64,000 nucleotides of DNA from Clostridia bacterium (lineage in GTDB: Bacteria > Bacillota > Clostridia > Oscillospirales > Acutalibacteraceae): positions 1 to 64,000 of the forward strand of contig JAFQQN010000008.1 of assembly GCA_017410605.1 (NCBI GenBank). Direction: 5' to 3'. This document shows, piece by piece, positions 1-8,660 of the stretch. The notes under the pieces were generated by a model. That model searched no databases, was not told the origin of the DNA, and saw nothing but the letters and a program-made list of their open reading frames with translations. A program made the position numbers and the translations under genes. Each line of letters begins with the position of its first letter. Position 1 is the stretch's first letter.

Positions 1-522
1 AGCCAGAGAAATAAGTCCGCCTTTTTTCTCGGGTTTAATAATACCCGAAAAGCTTATAACTTCACCGGCACTTTCGGCTTTACCGTTAAGCCTGTGCACA
101 ACTCTGGTTTCGGCAACCTGAGAAAGATTGGGGAAAAGATTATTTATGGTGCCTCCGCCGGGGTTAATAACCCTTAAATAGCCTAAAGCACCGCTTGTTA
201 TTTTGTACTTAACGGTTATGCGGTAAGTTTTTGTGGCATCGACAGTGCAAAGATCAAAGCCACCTCTGTTACTATCACTGCCTCCGCCATTAAAGGTTAC
301 CTTTAACGATTGATTACCACTAATTGCAGCCCCTGTTTCAAGGCTTAAAGTAGCAGTAGCGGGAAGTTTGTTTGTGTAATTTGAAACATCGCCGTCTTCT
401 TCGAAATTAAAACTCTTAATTTCGGCCGAAACTCCGGTAGCCGAGGAGGTAGTAAGCATTACACTTGCAAAACTGCTTAGCAAAAGTATAACACTTAACA
501 AAAGACTTATTATTTTCTTCAT
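1..522 (-). CDS. Secreted protein with carbohydrate-binding-like domain (3' end cut by window edge)
   Basis: The reading frame is open from an ATG at 522 to the window edge, so only the first 174 residues are visible. The start has a good site (AAAGGAG, 7-8 nt upstream). Residues 1-33 are a signal peptide: Lys-Lys, then a long Leu/Val/Ser hydrophobic stretch, then Ala-rich. Residues 34-174 are rich in Gly, Ser, Thr and Asn with alternating beta-strand character (for example SLKVTFNGGG and YRITVKYKIT), which resembles jelly-roll carbohydrate-binding modules of the CBM4/9 type. It lies 16 bp downstream of the glycosidase gene and is almost certainly in the same transcript. The function is inferred; the missing C-terminus may hold a catalytic or anchoring domain. 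Confidence 0.7.
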   Translation of the reverse strand, partial: MKKIISLLLSVILLLSSFASVMLTTSSATGVSAEIKSFNFEEDGDVSNYTNKLPATATLSLETGAAISGNQSLKVTFNGGGSDSNRGGFDLCTVDATKTYRITVKYKITSGALGYLRVINPGGGTINNLFPNLSQVAETRVVHRLNGKAESAGEVISFSGIIKPEKKGGLISLA

Positions 523-538
523 AATTCTTACTCCTTTC

Positions 539-2461
539 TTATAGTTGCTTGGTAGTATATATTATTAAGCAGTTTTTTTGTATAGTATCAGCTATTAAAG
601 ACTTACCCTTTTCTAAAACTGCGCTACACTTAATAATCTCTGCTTTCTCATCAGGTTCAACAGTTTCGGGGTTATAAACATATTTGTAAAGCGGCTTTTC
701 AACTACCTGACCTAAATCTAAGGAAAACTCTGTGTCTTCGTCCCTCATTGAGGCGATTGCAATTGTAACATTACCGTCGGTAAGCTTTGTCAAAACACTA
801 TGTAAGCGTACTGCATTTTCCTTTTCGGCATAAACCTTTGTGTTTTCCCCACCTAAGGAATGTGCTAAAAGCTGAATTGCATAAAAGCTTCCGTAAGGAA
901 CATAGCTTTCAAAAAAGGTTGGCATAATACCCAAATGCTGAATCCCGTCTTCAAAATAGGTTTTTCCACTTGTGTGATTATTAGGCCAAAGTTGGTCAAA
1001 GGCAGTCCAAAGAATTGAGGTGGCCACACCGGCATTCATAAGCCCCAAAACACTCATAGCATACCTTACACCGTGTACCGGGTCGGTAAAACGGCCGGTT
1101 TGATTTTCTAAATTATGAAGGCAATTGGCCTCATCATACCAAAGGTTTTTGTTTTTGGGAATAATATCTATCATTTTTTTACCCCAGGTATACCAATCAT
1201 TGAAAATGTCGTATGACACAGGGGTTGAAACTCCGCCCCACCAATCGGCTGTTTCTTCTTCGAAAGAGGGATTTTTAAGAAGATTTATGTCACTACCCAC
1301 CTCGGTCAGAGAAAAATCGTCTGCATAACCGCAGTTAGCATGTTTAACATCATAAAACAGGCCTAACACGGCTTTTCCGCCCTGCTCACTATTAAAGCGG
1401 TGTGTAACCTTAAACCATTCTCCCCCTGCAGGTGCCGGGTCAAACATTCCTACCGAATTTTTATTAAACCTTGTTGTAGGCTCGCGGCCTCCCGTGAATG
1501 CAGCCACTCCCGCCCAACGGGGTGTTCCAAGCGCTTCGTTCATAATTTCACCCGGATGTTCAAAAATGCCCATTAAAACATTGCCGCTAATATGCAGGTG
1601 GTCGTCGGCATAAACTCTTACCCATGCCGAAGCCTCATACTCTGTATTAGGTTTTAAAACAACCTCTTGGCCTATTTTGTGACCGGGGTCACGAAAGAAA
1701 ACCGACCTTTTTCCGGAATGAATGGCACCAATATCCTCTGCCTCCCAACGGGCATATATATGACAGCCATAATAATCTAAATAATCATCTGCATTTTCGG
1801 CTGCATAGGCCAATGCCTTAGGCTCATTCCAACCCCTGGCGACCTCGTTAGGTCCAACCAATTTAACCAACTGCCGGCGGCCATCTTTAAGCAGACGATT
1901 GTGAATAGAGCGAGATGCCTTTTCCCACGCAGAAAACGGTGTGTATTCTTTAGGTGCTTTACCTGAAAAGCGTTCAGATTCGGTAAAAAGCATTAAATAT
2001 TTAATATTAGTAAAACCGCGAACCTCAATTAGCTGATGAATACTTTCGCTGACAAATTCTGCAAAATTATCACAGGCCGTTTCAAAAGAAACACCTCCGT
2101 CCGCAAAAGGACCGTCACCACCCCAACTGGTACCGTTTATATCTCCGGGGCAACACCAACCGCCGTGAAGGGCTATATCTATCCCCCTGTTTTTCATTCT
2201 TTCGCACCAACGGTAAAAAGCCTTCATTATATCGTTTTCCCAATTCCAGCCCTCATTTCTGTTCCAGGCCCACCATTTATAATATGTTCGAACAACCTTA
2301 ACACCAAGAGCCTTTATACGGTCTGCTTCAAGTTCACACTGTTCTTCGGTGTAAACACGGTCAGCGTTGTCAGGCATACCGGCAAAGCCGTTATAAACTG
2401 CGCTAACACCTAAAAAGTTTTCTTGAACAGATTGTGATGCATTAATACTTAGCCTTTCCAT
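539..2461 (-). CDS. TIM-barrel glycoside hydrolase with an inserted carbohydrate-binding-like domain
   Basis: A 640-residue protein. I chose the ATG at 2461 because AGGAGG lies 8 nt upstream; the frame stays open for 26 more codons but without a ribosome site. No signal peptide is visible. Residues 15-235 look like the first half of a clan GH-A barrel (VVRTYYKWWAWNR, ALHGGWCCPGD, MLFTESER with E161/E163 as a possible acid/base). Residues about 250-395 form a beta-rich module with KPNTEYEASAWVRV and YADDFSLTE, typical of CBM4/9-like domains. The barrel then resumes with LWYDEANC (E444, possible nucleophile) and ILWTAFDQLWP. GH family and substrate cannot be assigned by eye; GH39-like or a related family is possible. 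It is divergent from two AraC regulators that probably control it. Confidence 0.75.
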   Translation of the reverse strand: MERLSINASQSVQENFLGVSAVYNGFAGMPDNADRVYTEEQCELEADRIKALGVKVVRTYYKWWAWNRNEGWNWENDIMKAFYRWCERMKNRGIDIALHGGWCCPGDINGTSWGGDGPFADGGVSFETACDNFAEFVSESIHQLIEVRGFTNIKYLMLFTESERFSGKAPKEYTPFSAWEKASRSIHNRLLKDGRRQLVKLVGPNEVARGWNEPKALAYAAENADDYLDYYGCHIYARWEAEDIGAIHSGKRSVFFRDPGHKIGQEVVLKPNTEYEASAWVRVYADDHLHISGNVLMGIFEHPGEIMNEALGTPRWAGVAAFTGGREPTTRFNKNSVGMFDPAPAGGEWFKVTHRFNSEQGGKAVLGLFYDVKHANCGYADDFSLTEVGSDINLLKNPSFEEETADWWGGVSTPVSYDIFNDWYTWGKKMIDIIPKNKNLWYDEANCLHNLENQTGRFTDPVHGVRYAMSVLGLMNAGVATSILWTAFDQLWPNNHTSGKTYFEDGIQHLGIMPTFFESYVPYGSFYAIQLLAHSLGGENTKVYAEKENAVRLHSVLTKLTDGNVTIAIASMRDEDTEFSLDLGQVVEKPLYKYVYNPETVEPDEKAEIIKCSAVLEKGKSLIADTIQKNCLIIYTTKQL

Positions 2462-2633
2462 AAAACTTGCCTCCTGTGAAGTTTTGGCTACAATTCTACA
2501 AATCGTAATAGTAAAAAAGTTTTTACTTTCTTTTAACAAACCTACCGATTTTTAATTGCAAAACCAAGCGAAACTATGAAAATTAACCCAAAATTAACCA
2601 TAAGTATACTACTTCTAATTTAAGAATACACTA

Positions 2634-2662
2634 TTGACTTTAAATTGTCTATGTGTTATCCT
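2634..2662 (+). promoter_or_regulatory. Probable sigma-A promoter of the tandem araC genes
   Basis: TTGACT (2634-2639), a 17-bp spacer, then TATCCT (2657-2662), about 60 bp before the GTG start of the first regulator. The -10 is imperfect, and TATAAA four bases further is an alternative. Confidence 0.45.
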
Positions 2663-2720
2663 ATAAAAAAAGGTACACGATTCTACCATTTTTATTTTTT
2701 TGGAAAAGGATGGAATTTTT

Positions 2721-3473
2721 GTGCAGGACGCAATTTTTAATAACTCCACCTTCGATTTTTGTGACAGAAAATTTAAATCTGACAATTCTCATTCTGTATC
2801 ACAAATAGGTAGATATTTAATTCTATATCTAACGCAAGGCTCTTTAAAAATTTCTGTTGACCAAAAGGTTTATGAATTAAAAGAAAAAGAGTTTTTCTTT
2901 TTACCCAAGGGAACCAAAAAAATAAGATACCATTTTTTAGCCTCCCCTATACATGCCTCAATTTCATTAGGCTTTCGCTATTTTCCCGACGCAACACCCT
3001 ATGAATTTCCTGTTCAAATTATAAAGGCTTCCTCCATTCTTTCCGATTTAATAGAGGAAGTTCCTCTTGACGGTGTGGCCTCTTGTTCCACCACTTGGAA
3101 ATTTTACCGCTTTCTTTATGAATTTAAAAAGCATTTAATTCCCCACAACAAAAAGAACTATTTTAAAATAGAAAAAGCCGTTGAATATATGTATTCCAAC
3201 GACACTTACGATGTGCCTTATTTAGCAAAGCTCTGCGGAATGAGCGAAACCAGGTTTTATGTAGCCTTTCAGGAAATAACCAATTCTACACCTATTAACT
3301 TCAAGCAACGGTTACTTGCCTACAAAGCAGAAATTTTATTGCGAACCACCGACCTTTCTATAGAACAAATTGCCGCCAAGCTTGGCTTTAAATCTATAAG
3401 GCATTTTAGGGCGATTTTTAAAAAGTGGTATAAAGACCCACCGAGCCAATTTAGAAATAAGAACAAAGGGTGA
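2721..3473 (+). CDS. AraC-family transcriptional regulator (first of a tandem pair)
   Basis: The 250-residue protein has an N-terminal cupin-like sensing half (residues 1-140) and a C-terminal AraC double helix-turn-helix (about 150-250: YDVPYLAKLCGMSETRFYVAF, then LSIEQIAAKLGFKSIRHFRAIFKKWYK). I place the start at the GTG at 2721. An AAAGGATGG ribosome site precedes it, and its N-terminus then aligns with that of the next gene (IFNNSTFDF against NFNDTAFEF); a TTG at 2700 is the alternative. The stop is 4 bp before the next ATG, so the two are co-transcribed. It probably senses a sugar and regulates the divergent glycosidase operon; this is inferred from position. Confidence 0.85.
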   Translation: MQDAIFNNSTFDFCDRKFKSDNSHSVSQIGRYLILYLTQGSLKISVDQKVYELKEKEFFFLPKGTKKIRYHFLASPIHASISLGFRYFPDATPYEFPVQIIKASSILSDLIEEVPLDGVASCSTTWKFYRFLYEFKKHLIPHNKKNYFKIEKAVEYMYSNDTYDVPYLAKLCGMSETRFYVAFQEITNSTPINFKQRLLAYKAEILLRTTDLSIEQIAAKLGFKSIRHFRAIFKKWYKDPPSQFRNKNKG

Positions 3474-3477
3474 TTAC

Positions 3478-4221
3478 ATGCGAGAAATCAATTTTAATGA
3501 TACCGCCTTTGAATTTTACAGTTGTAAATATTCATCACACGGAAAACAAGAAATAACCTCAAACTCTTTTTACCAGATTTGGTATATAAAAAGCGGAACC
3601 GTTCGCTTTGTGAATGATAAAAAAACCATTATTGTCTCCTCAGGCGACACACTTTATATACCAATCGAAGAGGAAGGAACGGCTTATTTCAGCGGTGAAA
3701 AAGGTATTGTTATTTTAAAGTTCAGCTTTCGGTATTTTCCCGGAATAAACAATGCTGAATATTCGTCGCAAATTGTAACCACAACCCCAAAAATCATTTC
3801 ACTTATGAATGAAATCCCCTTTGAAACAATTTTTTCCAGCCTTGCGGTGTGGAAGTTTTATGAATATCTTGATGAAATTCAAAAAATGCTCAAAGCCACA
3901 AATTTGAAACAATTTAAGAAGATTGAGAAAGCATTGGAATATATGAACTCCCACGACAATTACAATGTTTCAACTCTGGCAAAGCTTTGTAATATGAGTG
4001 AATCGGGCTTTTATACAGCCTTCAAAAGAATTATCGGCACTACTCCAATTGAGGAAAAGCACCGAAGACAGGTCCTTAAGGCCGAGGAGCTTCTTATTTC
4101 TACCGACCTTTCTGTAGAGGAAATTGCCGTTAAGGTAGGTTTTCAATCGGCGCAATATTTTCGCAAAATTTTCAAAAAACATTACGGACAAACACCCTTA
4201 GAAATAAGAAAAAATTCTTAA
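3478..4221 (+). CDS. AraC-family transcriptional regulator (second of a tandem pair)
   Basis: A 247-residue paralogue of the preceding gene with the same layout: cupin-like N-terminus (RFVNDKKTIIVSSGDTLYIPI), then two helix-turn-helix motifs (YNVSTLAKLCNMSESGFYTAF and LSVEEIAVKVGFQSAQYFRKIFKKHYG). The ATG at 3478 follows an AAAGGGTG site inside the end of the upstream gene. The pair shares phrases such as FRYFP, ExxPxE and IEKALEYMNSHDNYNV, so it arose by tandem duplication. AraC proteins act as dimers, so these two could form a heterodimer or answer to two ligands. A strong hairpin terminator follows. Confidence 0.87.
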   Translation: MREINFNDTAFEFYSCKYSSHGKQEITSNSFYQIWYIKSGTVRFVNDKKTIIVSSGDTLYIPIEEEGTAYFSGEKGIVILKFSFRYFPGINNAEYSSQIVTTTPKIISLMNEIPFETIFSSLAVWKFYEYLDEIQKMLKATNLKQFKKIEKALEYMNSHDNYNVSTLAKLCNMSESGFYTAFKRIIGTTPIEEKHRRQVLKAEELLISTDLSVEEIAVKVGFQSAQYFRKIFKKHYGQTPLEIRKNS

Positions 4222-4262
4222 AAAAAGCTTGGCACAGTCAAATGACTGTGCCAAGCTTTTTT
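4222..4262. terminator. Bidirectional rho-independent terminator
   Basis: An 18-bp stem from AAAAAGCTTGGCACAGTC and its complement around an AAAT loop, with a T run on the + side and an A run on the left (T run on the other strand). It separates the convergent araC pair and esterase. Confidence 0.9.
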
Positions 4263-4284
4263 ATTTTTTCAAAATATTGATGCT

Positions 4285-5451
4285 TTAAATGGTTTTATCC
4301 ATATGTCCCAAAAGAAACTGTTCTAAACACCTTGAGGCTATAATATGTTCATCGTTACTGGGATGACCCATACCGCCTTGATTACCTCTTGGCAATTTCA
4401 AAGCATAAACCTCTGCGTCAATTTTTTTAACCCTGTCAACTGCATTTAAAACCACCTCTTCACCGGTGAGATAATAATCCTCTTCGGGAGACCGTACTGC
4501 CATCATACCGTAAATTACAATAATACTCGCATTTTTGTGGTCAGCTCGTACCCTCTTAATAAACTCTACATAAGCGTTTGAAAGCCCTTCTTTTGTAAGA
4601 CCAGCCGCCATATTATAATATTTACTGTCATTGGTAATATGGTTAATTATAACATAATCTGCATTTTTATTTATTGGAAGATTCGGATACCACTTGAGCA
4701 TGGTCTCGGTGCTTTCTTCTGCTTTTCCACCATAAACCGTTATTCCAAGGCCCGATTTAGAAAAAACACTTATGTCTGCCCCTAAATTTTGTGCCGCAAT
4801 ATATGCATAGGTTTTAGTGCCGTCCTCAAAATTATATTCAGAGTTGTTCAGGGTTTTAACTGCACCCTCAGTAGAGGGGTCAACCAAATAACCGTCTTTA
4901 ACAAATACATAATTGCTATCGTCTTTATTAAAAGCAGTATATTCTCTGCTGCTAATATTTCCATACCCGCTAGAAATTGAATCGCCATAGACTTCGATAT
5001 ACGGTCTTTGTTTTTGGGAAACATTAAGCAAATTTCCATCCAATACAACACCGCATAGATAAAACTTTCTTGCAACGGTTGCCTCGGTCGCTCTAATAAT
5101 TTTGAAAGTATGTGTTCCAAACTTAAGACCACTAGCAATTATTAGATTATGTGATGCAACATATTTATCGTTTATTAATAAATCTTCTTGCTGTATGCCG
5201 TCTACCCACAATTTAAAGCGAAGTGTATGGAATCTAACTATACTAGCCTTATCCGAAAAAAATTCTCTATAACTTCCTATTGCAGGTAATTTAAAATTAA
5301 TCATTACATCTCCGCCGCAATCTGCAGAAAATTCTATTCCACTTCCAATATATCCCATATTAAATGCCTTTTCTTTAGAAACATATTCCAAAGCACCATT
5401 AGAATTGTAAAGACTATTATTGTGGCAAAACATTTCAGCTGTATACATCAC
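4285..5451 (-). CDS. SGNH/GDSL esterase, resembling carbohydrate esterase family 2
   Basis: The 388-residue protein has a beta-rich N-terminal half (1-145) and a C-terminal SGNH hydrolase domain. Block I is YGDSISSGYGN with Ser158 as nucleophile, a block III-like Asn is in NHITNDS, and the last block is HPSNDEH with His369. The usual Asp three residues before His is Asn366, as in CE2 enzymes that use a Ser-His dyad. The N-terminal jelly-roll plus SGNH order also matches CE2, whose members remove acetyl groups from plant polysaccharides. No signal peptide is visible. The start is GTG 5451 or ATG 5448 behind GAGGA. It is the last gene of a run with the U32-like and QueG-like genes, 22 bp after the former. 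Confidence 0.8.
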   Translation of the reverse strand: MMYTAEMFCHNNSLYNSNGALEYVSKEKAFNMGYIGSGIEFSADCGGDVMINFKLPAIGSYREFFSDKASIVRFHTLRFKLWVDGIQQEDLLINDKYVASHNLIIASGLKFGTHTFKIIRATEATVARKFYLCGVVLDGNLLNVSQKQRPYIEVYGDSISSGYGNISSREYTAFNKDDSNYVFVKDGYLVDPSTEGAVKTLNNSEYNFEDGTKTYAYIAAQNLGADISVFSKSGLGITVYGGKAEESTETMLKWYPNLPINKNADYVIINHITNDSKYYNMAAGLTKEGLSNAYVEFIKRVRADHKNASIIVIYGMMAVRSPEEDYYLTGEEVVLNAVDRVKKIDAEVYALKLPRGNQGGMGHPSNDEHIIASRCLEQFLLGHMDKTI

Positions 5452-5473
5452 ACTTAAATCCTCATTTTAATTT

Positions 5474-6502
5474 TTAATATTTAAACACCGCGTTTTTAAC
5501 GGCATTTTCACAAACCTTACAGGTTTCACAATTTTTATTGCAGTAATACGCATTATTTTTCCACTCTTCAGAAACCTTGGTGTTATCTAAAACATAACCC
5601 TTAAATAGGGAAGAATAAGATGGCTCTGTTATATCCAAAAGGTTACCTTTGAAACTACCTCTTACATAGGCGGCCAGAACCATTTGGGGTCTTGAATGCA
5701 TTCTGGTGGCTAGTTTCATTTCACTAAAAAGATTTTCGTATAGATAAACCTCTTCGGGACGGACGAAGTTTGACTGCATAAATTTGGTTATACCCTTAAG
5801 GGGGCCAATACCCGAAAGATATTGATGGCAAGGGGCAGGAAAACCTGTATTAATATTATCTAACCCCTCCTGGCCTATAGAATGTGCTATCAAATTATCA
5901 TGAAAGGTTTGAAAAGCACAATTTTGCATACAACCGCTGTTAGCCAAAATATGAAGATTTTTACCGTTTTCCTTACACCATTTTAAAAGTATTTTAATTT
6001 GTTCAAAATTGCGGTTATATTCTTTTTGAAGATAATATCCGTCAAAATTTTCTGCCAATTGCTCCATAGCAAAGGTTGAACCAACCCTCATATTAACCGA
6101 AGCTCTTATTTTAATGCTATCGCCAAATTCCTTTTTAACAATTTTAGCAATAACAGGCGAAGTTGTTGTGATATTATCAATGTCAAGTTCTCGTTTTAAA
6201 AAACCTGTAAGCTTTGTGATATGCCTTTGAAGCTGTAATGAAGTTGCATTCTCTCCATAGCAGTTGGCGTTGTAAAGCAGAGTAAGGGTTTTTCCAAGCC
6301 TCTTAACTTCTTTAAGTTCTTCTAACTGCAGCGTTTCAATTTTCTCTATATTCTCATCGTTTTGGGAACAAAGAGAAAATCTTCCGCTTGGTTCACTGCC
6401 AAAAGCGAAATAAACATCTGAAACACTACCTACATACTTATTACAAAGCTCTAGCGTGGAAAAATACTCATCGGGAAGCTGATAACCTATTGAATATTTC
6501 AT
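5474..6502 (-). CDS. Peptidase U32-like Fe-S family protein
   Basis: A 342-residue protein that looks like the single-domain members of the U32 (UbiU/YegQ/RlhA) superfamily: an alpha/beta barrel-like pattern, a conserved-looking LHILANSGCMQNCAFQ segment, and a Cys-rich tail (CNKNCETCKVC, residues 323-333). Known U32 proteins of the Ubi type carry a 4Fe-4S cluster and act on RNA bases or quinones, while others are annotated as proteases. The substrate here is unknown. It begins 2 nt after the stop of the QueG-like gene and has no clear ribosome site of its own, so translation is probably coupled. Confidence 0.65.
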   Translation of the reverse strand: MKYSIGYQLPDEYFSTLELCNKYVGSVSDVYFAFGSEPSGRFSLCSQNDENIEKIETLQLEELKEVKRLGKTLTLLYNANCYGENATSLQLQRHITKLTGFLKRELDIDNITTTSPVIAKIVKKEFGDSIKIRASVNMRVGSTFAMEQLAENFDGYYLQKEYNRNFEQIKILLKWCKENGKNLHILANSGCMQNCAFQTFHDNLIAHSIGQEGLDNINTGFPAPCHQYLSGIGPLKGITKFMQSNFVRPEEVYLYENLFSEMKLATRMHSRPQMVLAAYVRGSFKGNLLDITEPSYSSLFKGYVLDNTKVSEEWKNNAYYCNKNCETCKVCENAVKNAVFKY

Positions 6503-6504
6503 AT

Positions 6505-7515
6505 TTAGAACAGTGTCTTATCTTCGTCGTCTGTGGCGGCAGTAATATTATCTGCCGGGCGCTCAGAACGGTCAATTTTCCAAGGCTTTACACCGCGTTT
6601 TCTAAACTCGTTTTTAAACTTATGGGTAAGAACACCCTTTCTTTCAAGGTGAATATAACATTCTCTCATACAGCCTCTTGCACCTTCTAAAGCGTGGTTA
6701 TGGCGCATATAAAGCTCTAAACCAAACCCTTTTTGTGCTGTTGCCCATTCGGGACCTACTCCCTCACCGCTAACATCAAAGGGGTTATATTCTGCAACCC
6801 CTCCGCGATAAGCGTTGTGACAAGCGCGAACATCAAGCTTTGTAAATTCAACATCATGACCGGCAATATAAAGATGATCGCTTTCGGTAGTAGAAATTGC
6901 CTGACCGCTACAAGCTCTGGCACAGCTCATACATCTGTCACAAATTTTACCCTCAAAAATTGGATCGGGCTCTATTTCCATATCAGTAAGCAGCGCAACA
7001 AAGCGTTGCATAGGGCCAAATTCAGGTGTCAAAAACACCTTACTCCAACCATACTCACCAAGACCGGCGGCATAGGCAGCGGCACGCATGTCAATAAGAA
7101 TATCGGGTGCCGGTTTACCCTCCTCAACAGGAATAGATTTTAGGGGCGGGTCTTCCTTCCTAAGGTCCATAAACTCAGGGGCATTATTTCTGAAGCTTAT
7201 ATTTGGAACGGGAACGGCTTCATATCCCTCGTCTTCTAAAAAGCAACAAAGCTCTCTTAAAACAATGGGTCCGTATACCTCATTAATTCCGGCATAGCCC
7301 ATTGCTGTATAGTTACAAAAATATGTACCCTCTTCCACCCCACGAAAATAACCTCTGGGTATGCGAAAAGCAAGAACTATACAGGTTTTAGCATCAGGGA
7401 AAATATACCTTGGGTCCATCTGCTTAGGTGCACCCTCAAAACGGTCCATAGAAGCGAAGCCGCAAAGGTCGGCACCAATTTGTTTGGCGTATGCTCTTAT
7501 TTGTTCCTTATCCAT
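6505..7515 (-). CDS. QueG-like / reductive-dehalogenase-like 4Fe-4S oxidoreductase
   Basis: 336 residues from the ATG at 7515 (AGAGGTG site; a GTG nine bases upstream is less likely). The N-terminus (IRAYAKQIGADLCGFASMDR, then CIVLAFRIPRG) is typical of epoxyqueuosine reductase and corrinoid reductive dehalogenase relatives. A ferredoxin-like site CDRCMSCARACSG sits near residues 192-204. The second cluster motif is degenerate: only scattered Cys (RACHNAY, GCMRECY) remain, so it may bind one canonical cluster. QueG proper carries two clusters and cobalamin and makes queuosine from epoxyqueuosine. No other queuosine genes are nearby, so the role stays open. First gene of a three-gene run on this strand. 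Confidence 0.65.
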   Translation of the reverse strand: MDKEQIRAYAKQIGADLCGFASMDRFEGAPKQMDPRYIFPDAKTCIVLAFRIPRGYFRGVEEGTYFCNYTAMGYAGINEVYGPIVLRELCCFLEDEGYEAVPVPNISFRNNAPEFMDLRKEDPPLKSIPVEEGKPAPDILIDMRAAAYAAGLGEYGWSKVFLTPEFGPMQRFVALLTDMEIEPDPIFEGKICDRCMSCARACSGQAISTTESDHLYIAGHDVEFTKLDVRACHNAYRGGVAEYNPFDVSGEGVGPEWATAQKGFGLELYMRHNHALEGARGCMRECYIHLERKGVLTHKFKNEFRKRGVKPWKIDRSERPADNITAATDDEDKTLF

Positions 7516-7615
7516 AAAAAACACCTCTATACAGTATTGATATTTTTATTTTATCAAATACTATATAGAGGCTACAACCTAAAAAGAAAACTGTTTTTTA
7601 GTAAAAACTGACACA

Positions 7616-8449
7616 CTAGTTTCTATACTGTGATGGGGTTATTCCATAATATTTTTTAAAGCTCTGCTGAAAGTGTTTATAATCGTAAAAACCAAGACGG
7701 TTAGATATTTCCTGAATAGAAAGCGAAGAATTATCAAGAAGGGATACAGCTTGTTTTAGACGTATTTTTATAAGAAGCTGACGAAAGCTTTCCCCATATT
7801 CCCCCGAAAGAAGCCTATTTATATAGGTTGGGTGAAAATTAAATTTTTCAGCAAGACTATTAAGGGTAAGAGGTTTTTTATAATTTTCGCACATGTAAAC
7901 ATAAATTTCTTCTGCTTTGCCACTTATTCGTCTGGGTGGCAAAATGAGACCACAAATAAACTGCATAAACATACCCGAAAGCATCATATCTTTTATTTCA
8001 TTATTTTCACAGGGAATATAATACCGCTCTGCCATTGACTTTGCTAACTCTAAATTAGCGAGACCTGTATGTAAAACAGTATGTTTTTCACCGCCAAAAA
8101 TCTCTGATAAATCAAGCTTTTGAATAATTTTTTCCGAATTGTATTTTTCTACCGTTGTAGACAGAACAAGGTTATGCTGACTGGCCGAATCCATAGTCCA
8201 ATCAAAATTAACAACTACCATTTTTTGGTGTTCCAAAAGCCTTACCTTATATGGCTCATCAGGGGTTATTAAATATACATTGGACACATTCAAAAAGTAA
8301 GTTTCCCCATTAATTATAACCTCACCACCATTATCTAATGGTATCAGCAAACGGTGGTCATAAGATTTAACCGTTTCGTTTTGAACAAGACCTTCAGCAA
8401 CACCAACTCTACGAACAAAAGGCCTTATGTCACATATACCTAGCTTCAA
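7616..8449 (-). CDS. AraC-family transcriptional regulator
   Basis: I start this at the TTG at 8449, seven bases after GGAGG, giving 277 residues; the longer frame to 8596 has no ribosome site. Residues 1-160 are a cupin-like ligand domain (RLLIPLDNGGEVIINGETYFLNVSNVYLI) and about 175-277 are the double helix-turn-helix (LTLNSLAEKFNFHPTYINRLL and LSIQEISNRLGFYDYKHFQQSFKKYYGITPSQYR). It sits downstream of the DUF5107-TPR gene on the same strand, separated by about 210 bp with hairpins, so it may be transcribed on its own. The regulated genes are not evident; the DUF5107 gene or the QueG-like run are candidates. Confidence 0.85.
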   Translation of the reverse strand: MKLGICDIRPFVRRVGVAEGLVQNETVKSYDHRLLIPLDNGGEVIINGETYFLNVSNVYLITPDEPYKVRLLEHQKMVVVNFDWTMDSASQHNLVLSTTVEKYNSEKIIQKLDLSEIFGGEKHTVLHTGLANLELAKSMAERYYIPCENNEIKDMMLSGMFMQFICGLILPPRRISGKAEEIYVYMCENYKKPLTLNSLAEKFNFHPTYINRLLSGEYGESFRQLLIKIRLKQAVSLLDNSSLSIQEISNRLGFYDYKHFQQSFKKYYGITPSQYRN

Positions 8450-8545
8450 AAAAACACCTCCAAAACAGGAAAAATCAACGCTATTTCTGCAATAATTATA
8501 ACATAGGGGCTTTTTTGTTTCAACTATTAATTGAATATATAGACG

Positions 8546-8613
8546 AAGGCACCGAGCAAACGCCCGGTGCCTTAAAAGGGGAGAAATATATATCATAAGG
8601 CGGCATAACGCCG
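8546..8613. other. Intergenic hairpins between the araC and DUF5107 genes
   Basis: The 211-bp gap holds a GC-rich stem (AAGGCACCG with CGGTGCCTT, 8546-8573) and a second short inverted repeat (GGCG with CGCC near 8602). Neither is followed by a T run in the direction of transcription, so they are not clear intrinsic terminators. They may be RNA 3' end or processing structures. Confidence 0.4.
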
Positions 8614-8660
8614 TCAGATAAACAAGATATAGATTTGCTTATTTATGCTACATCTTCAAA

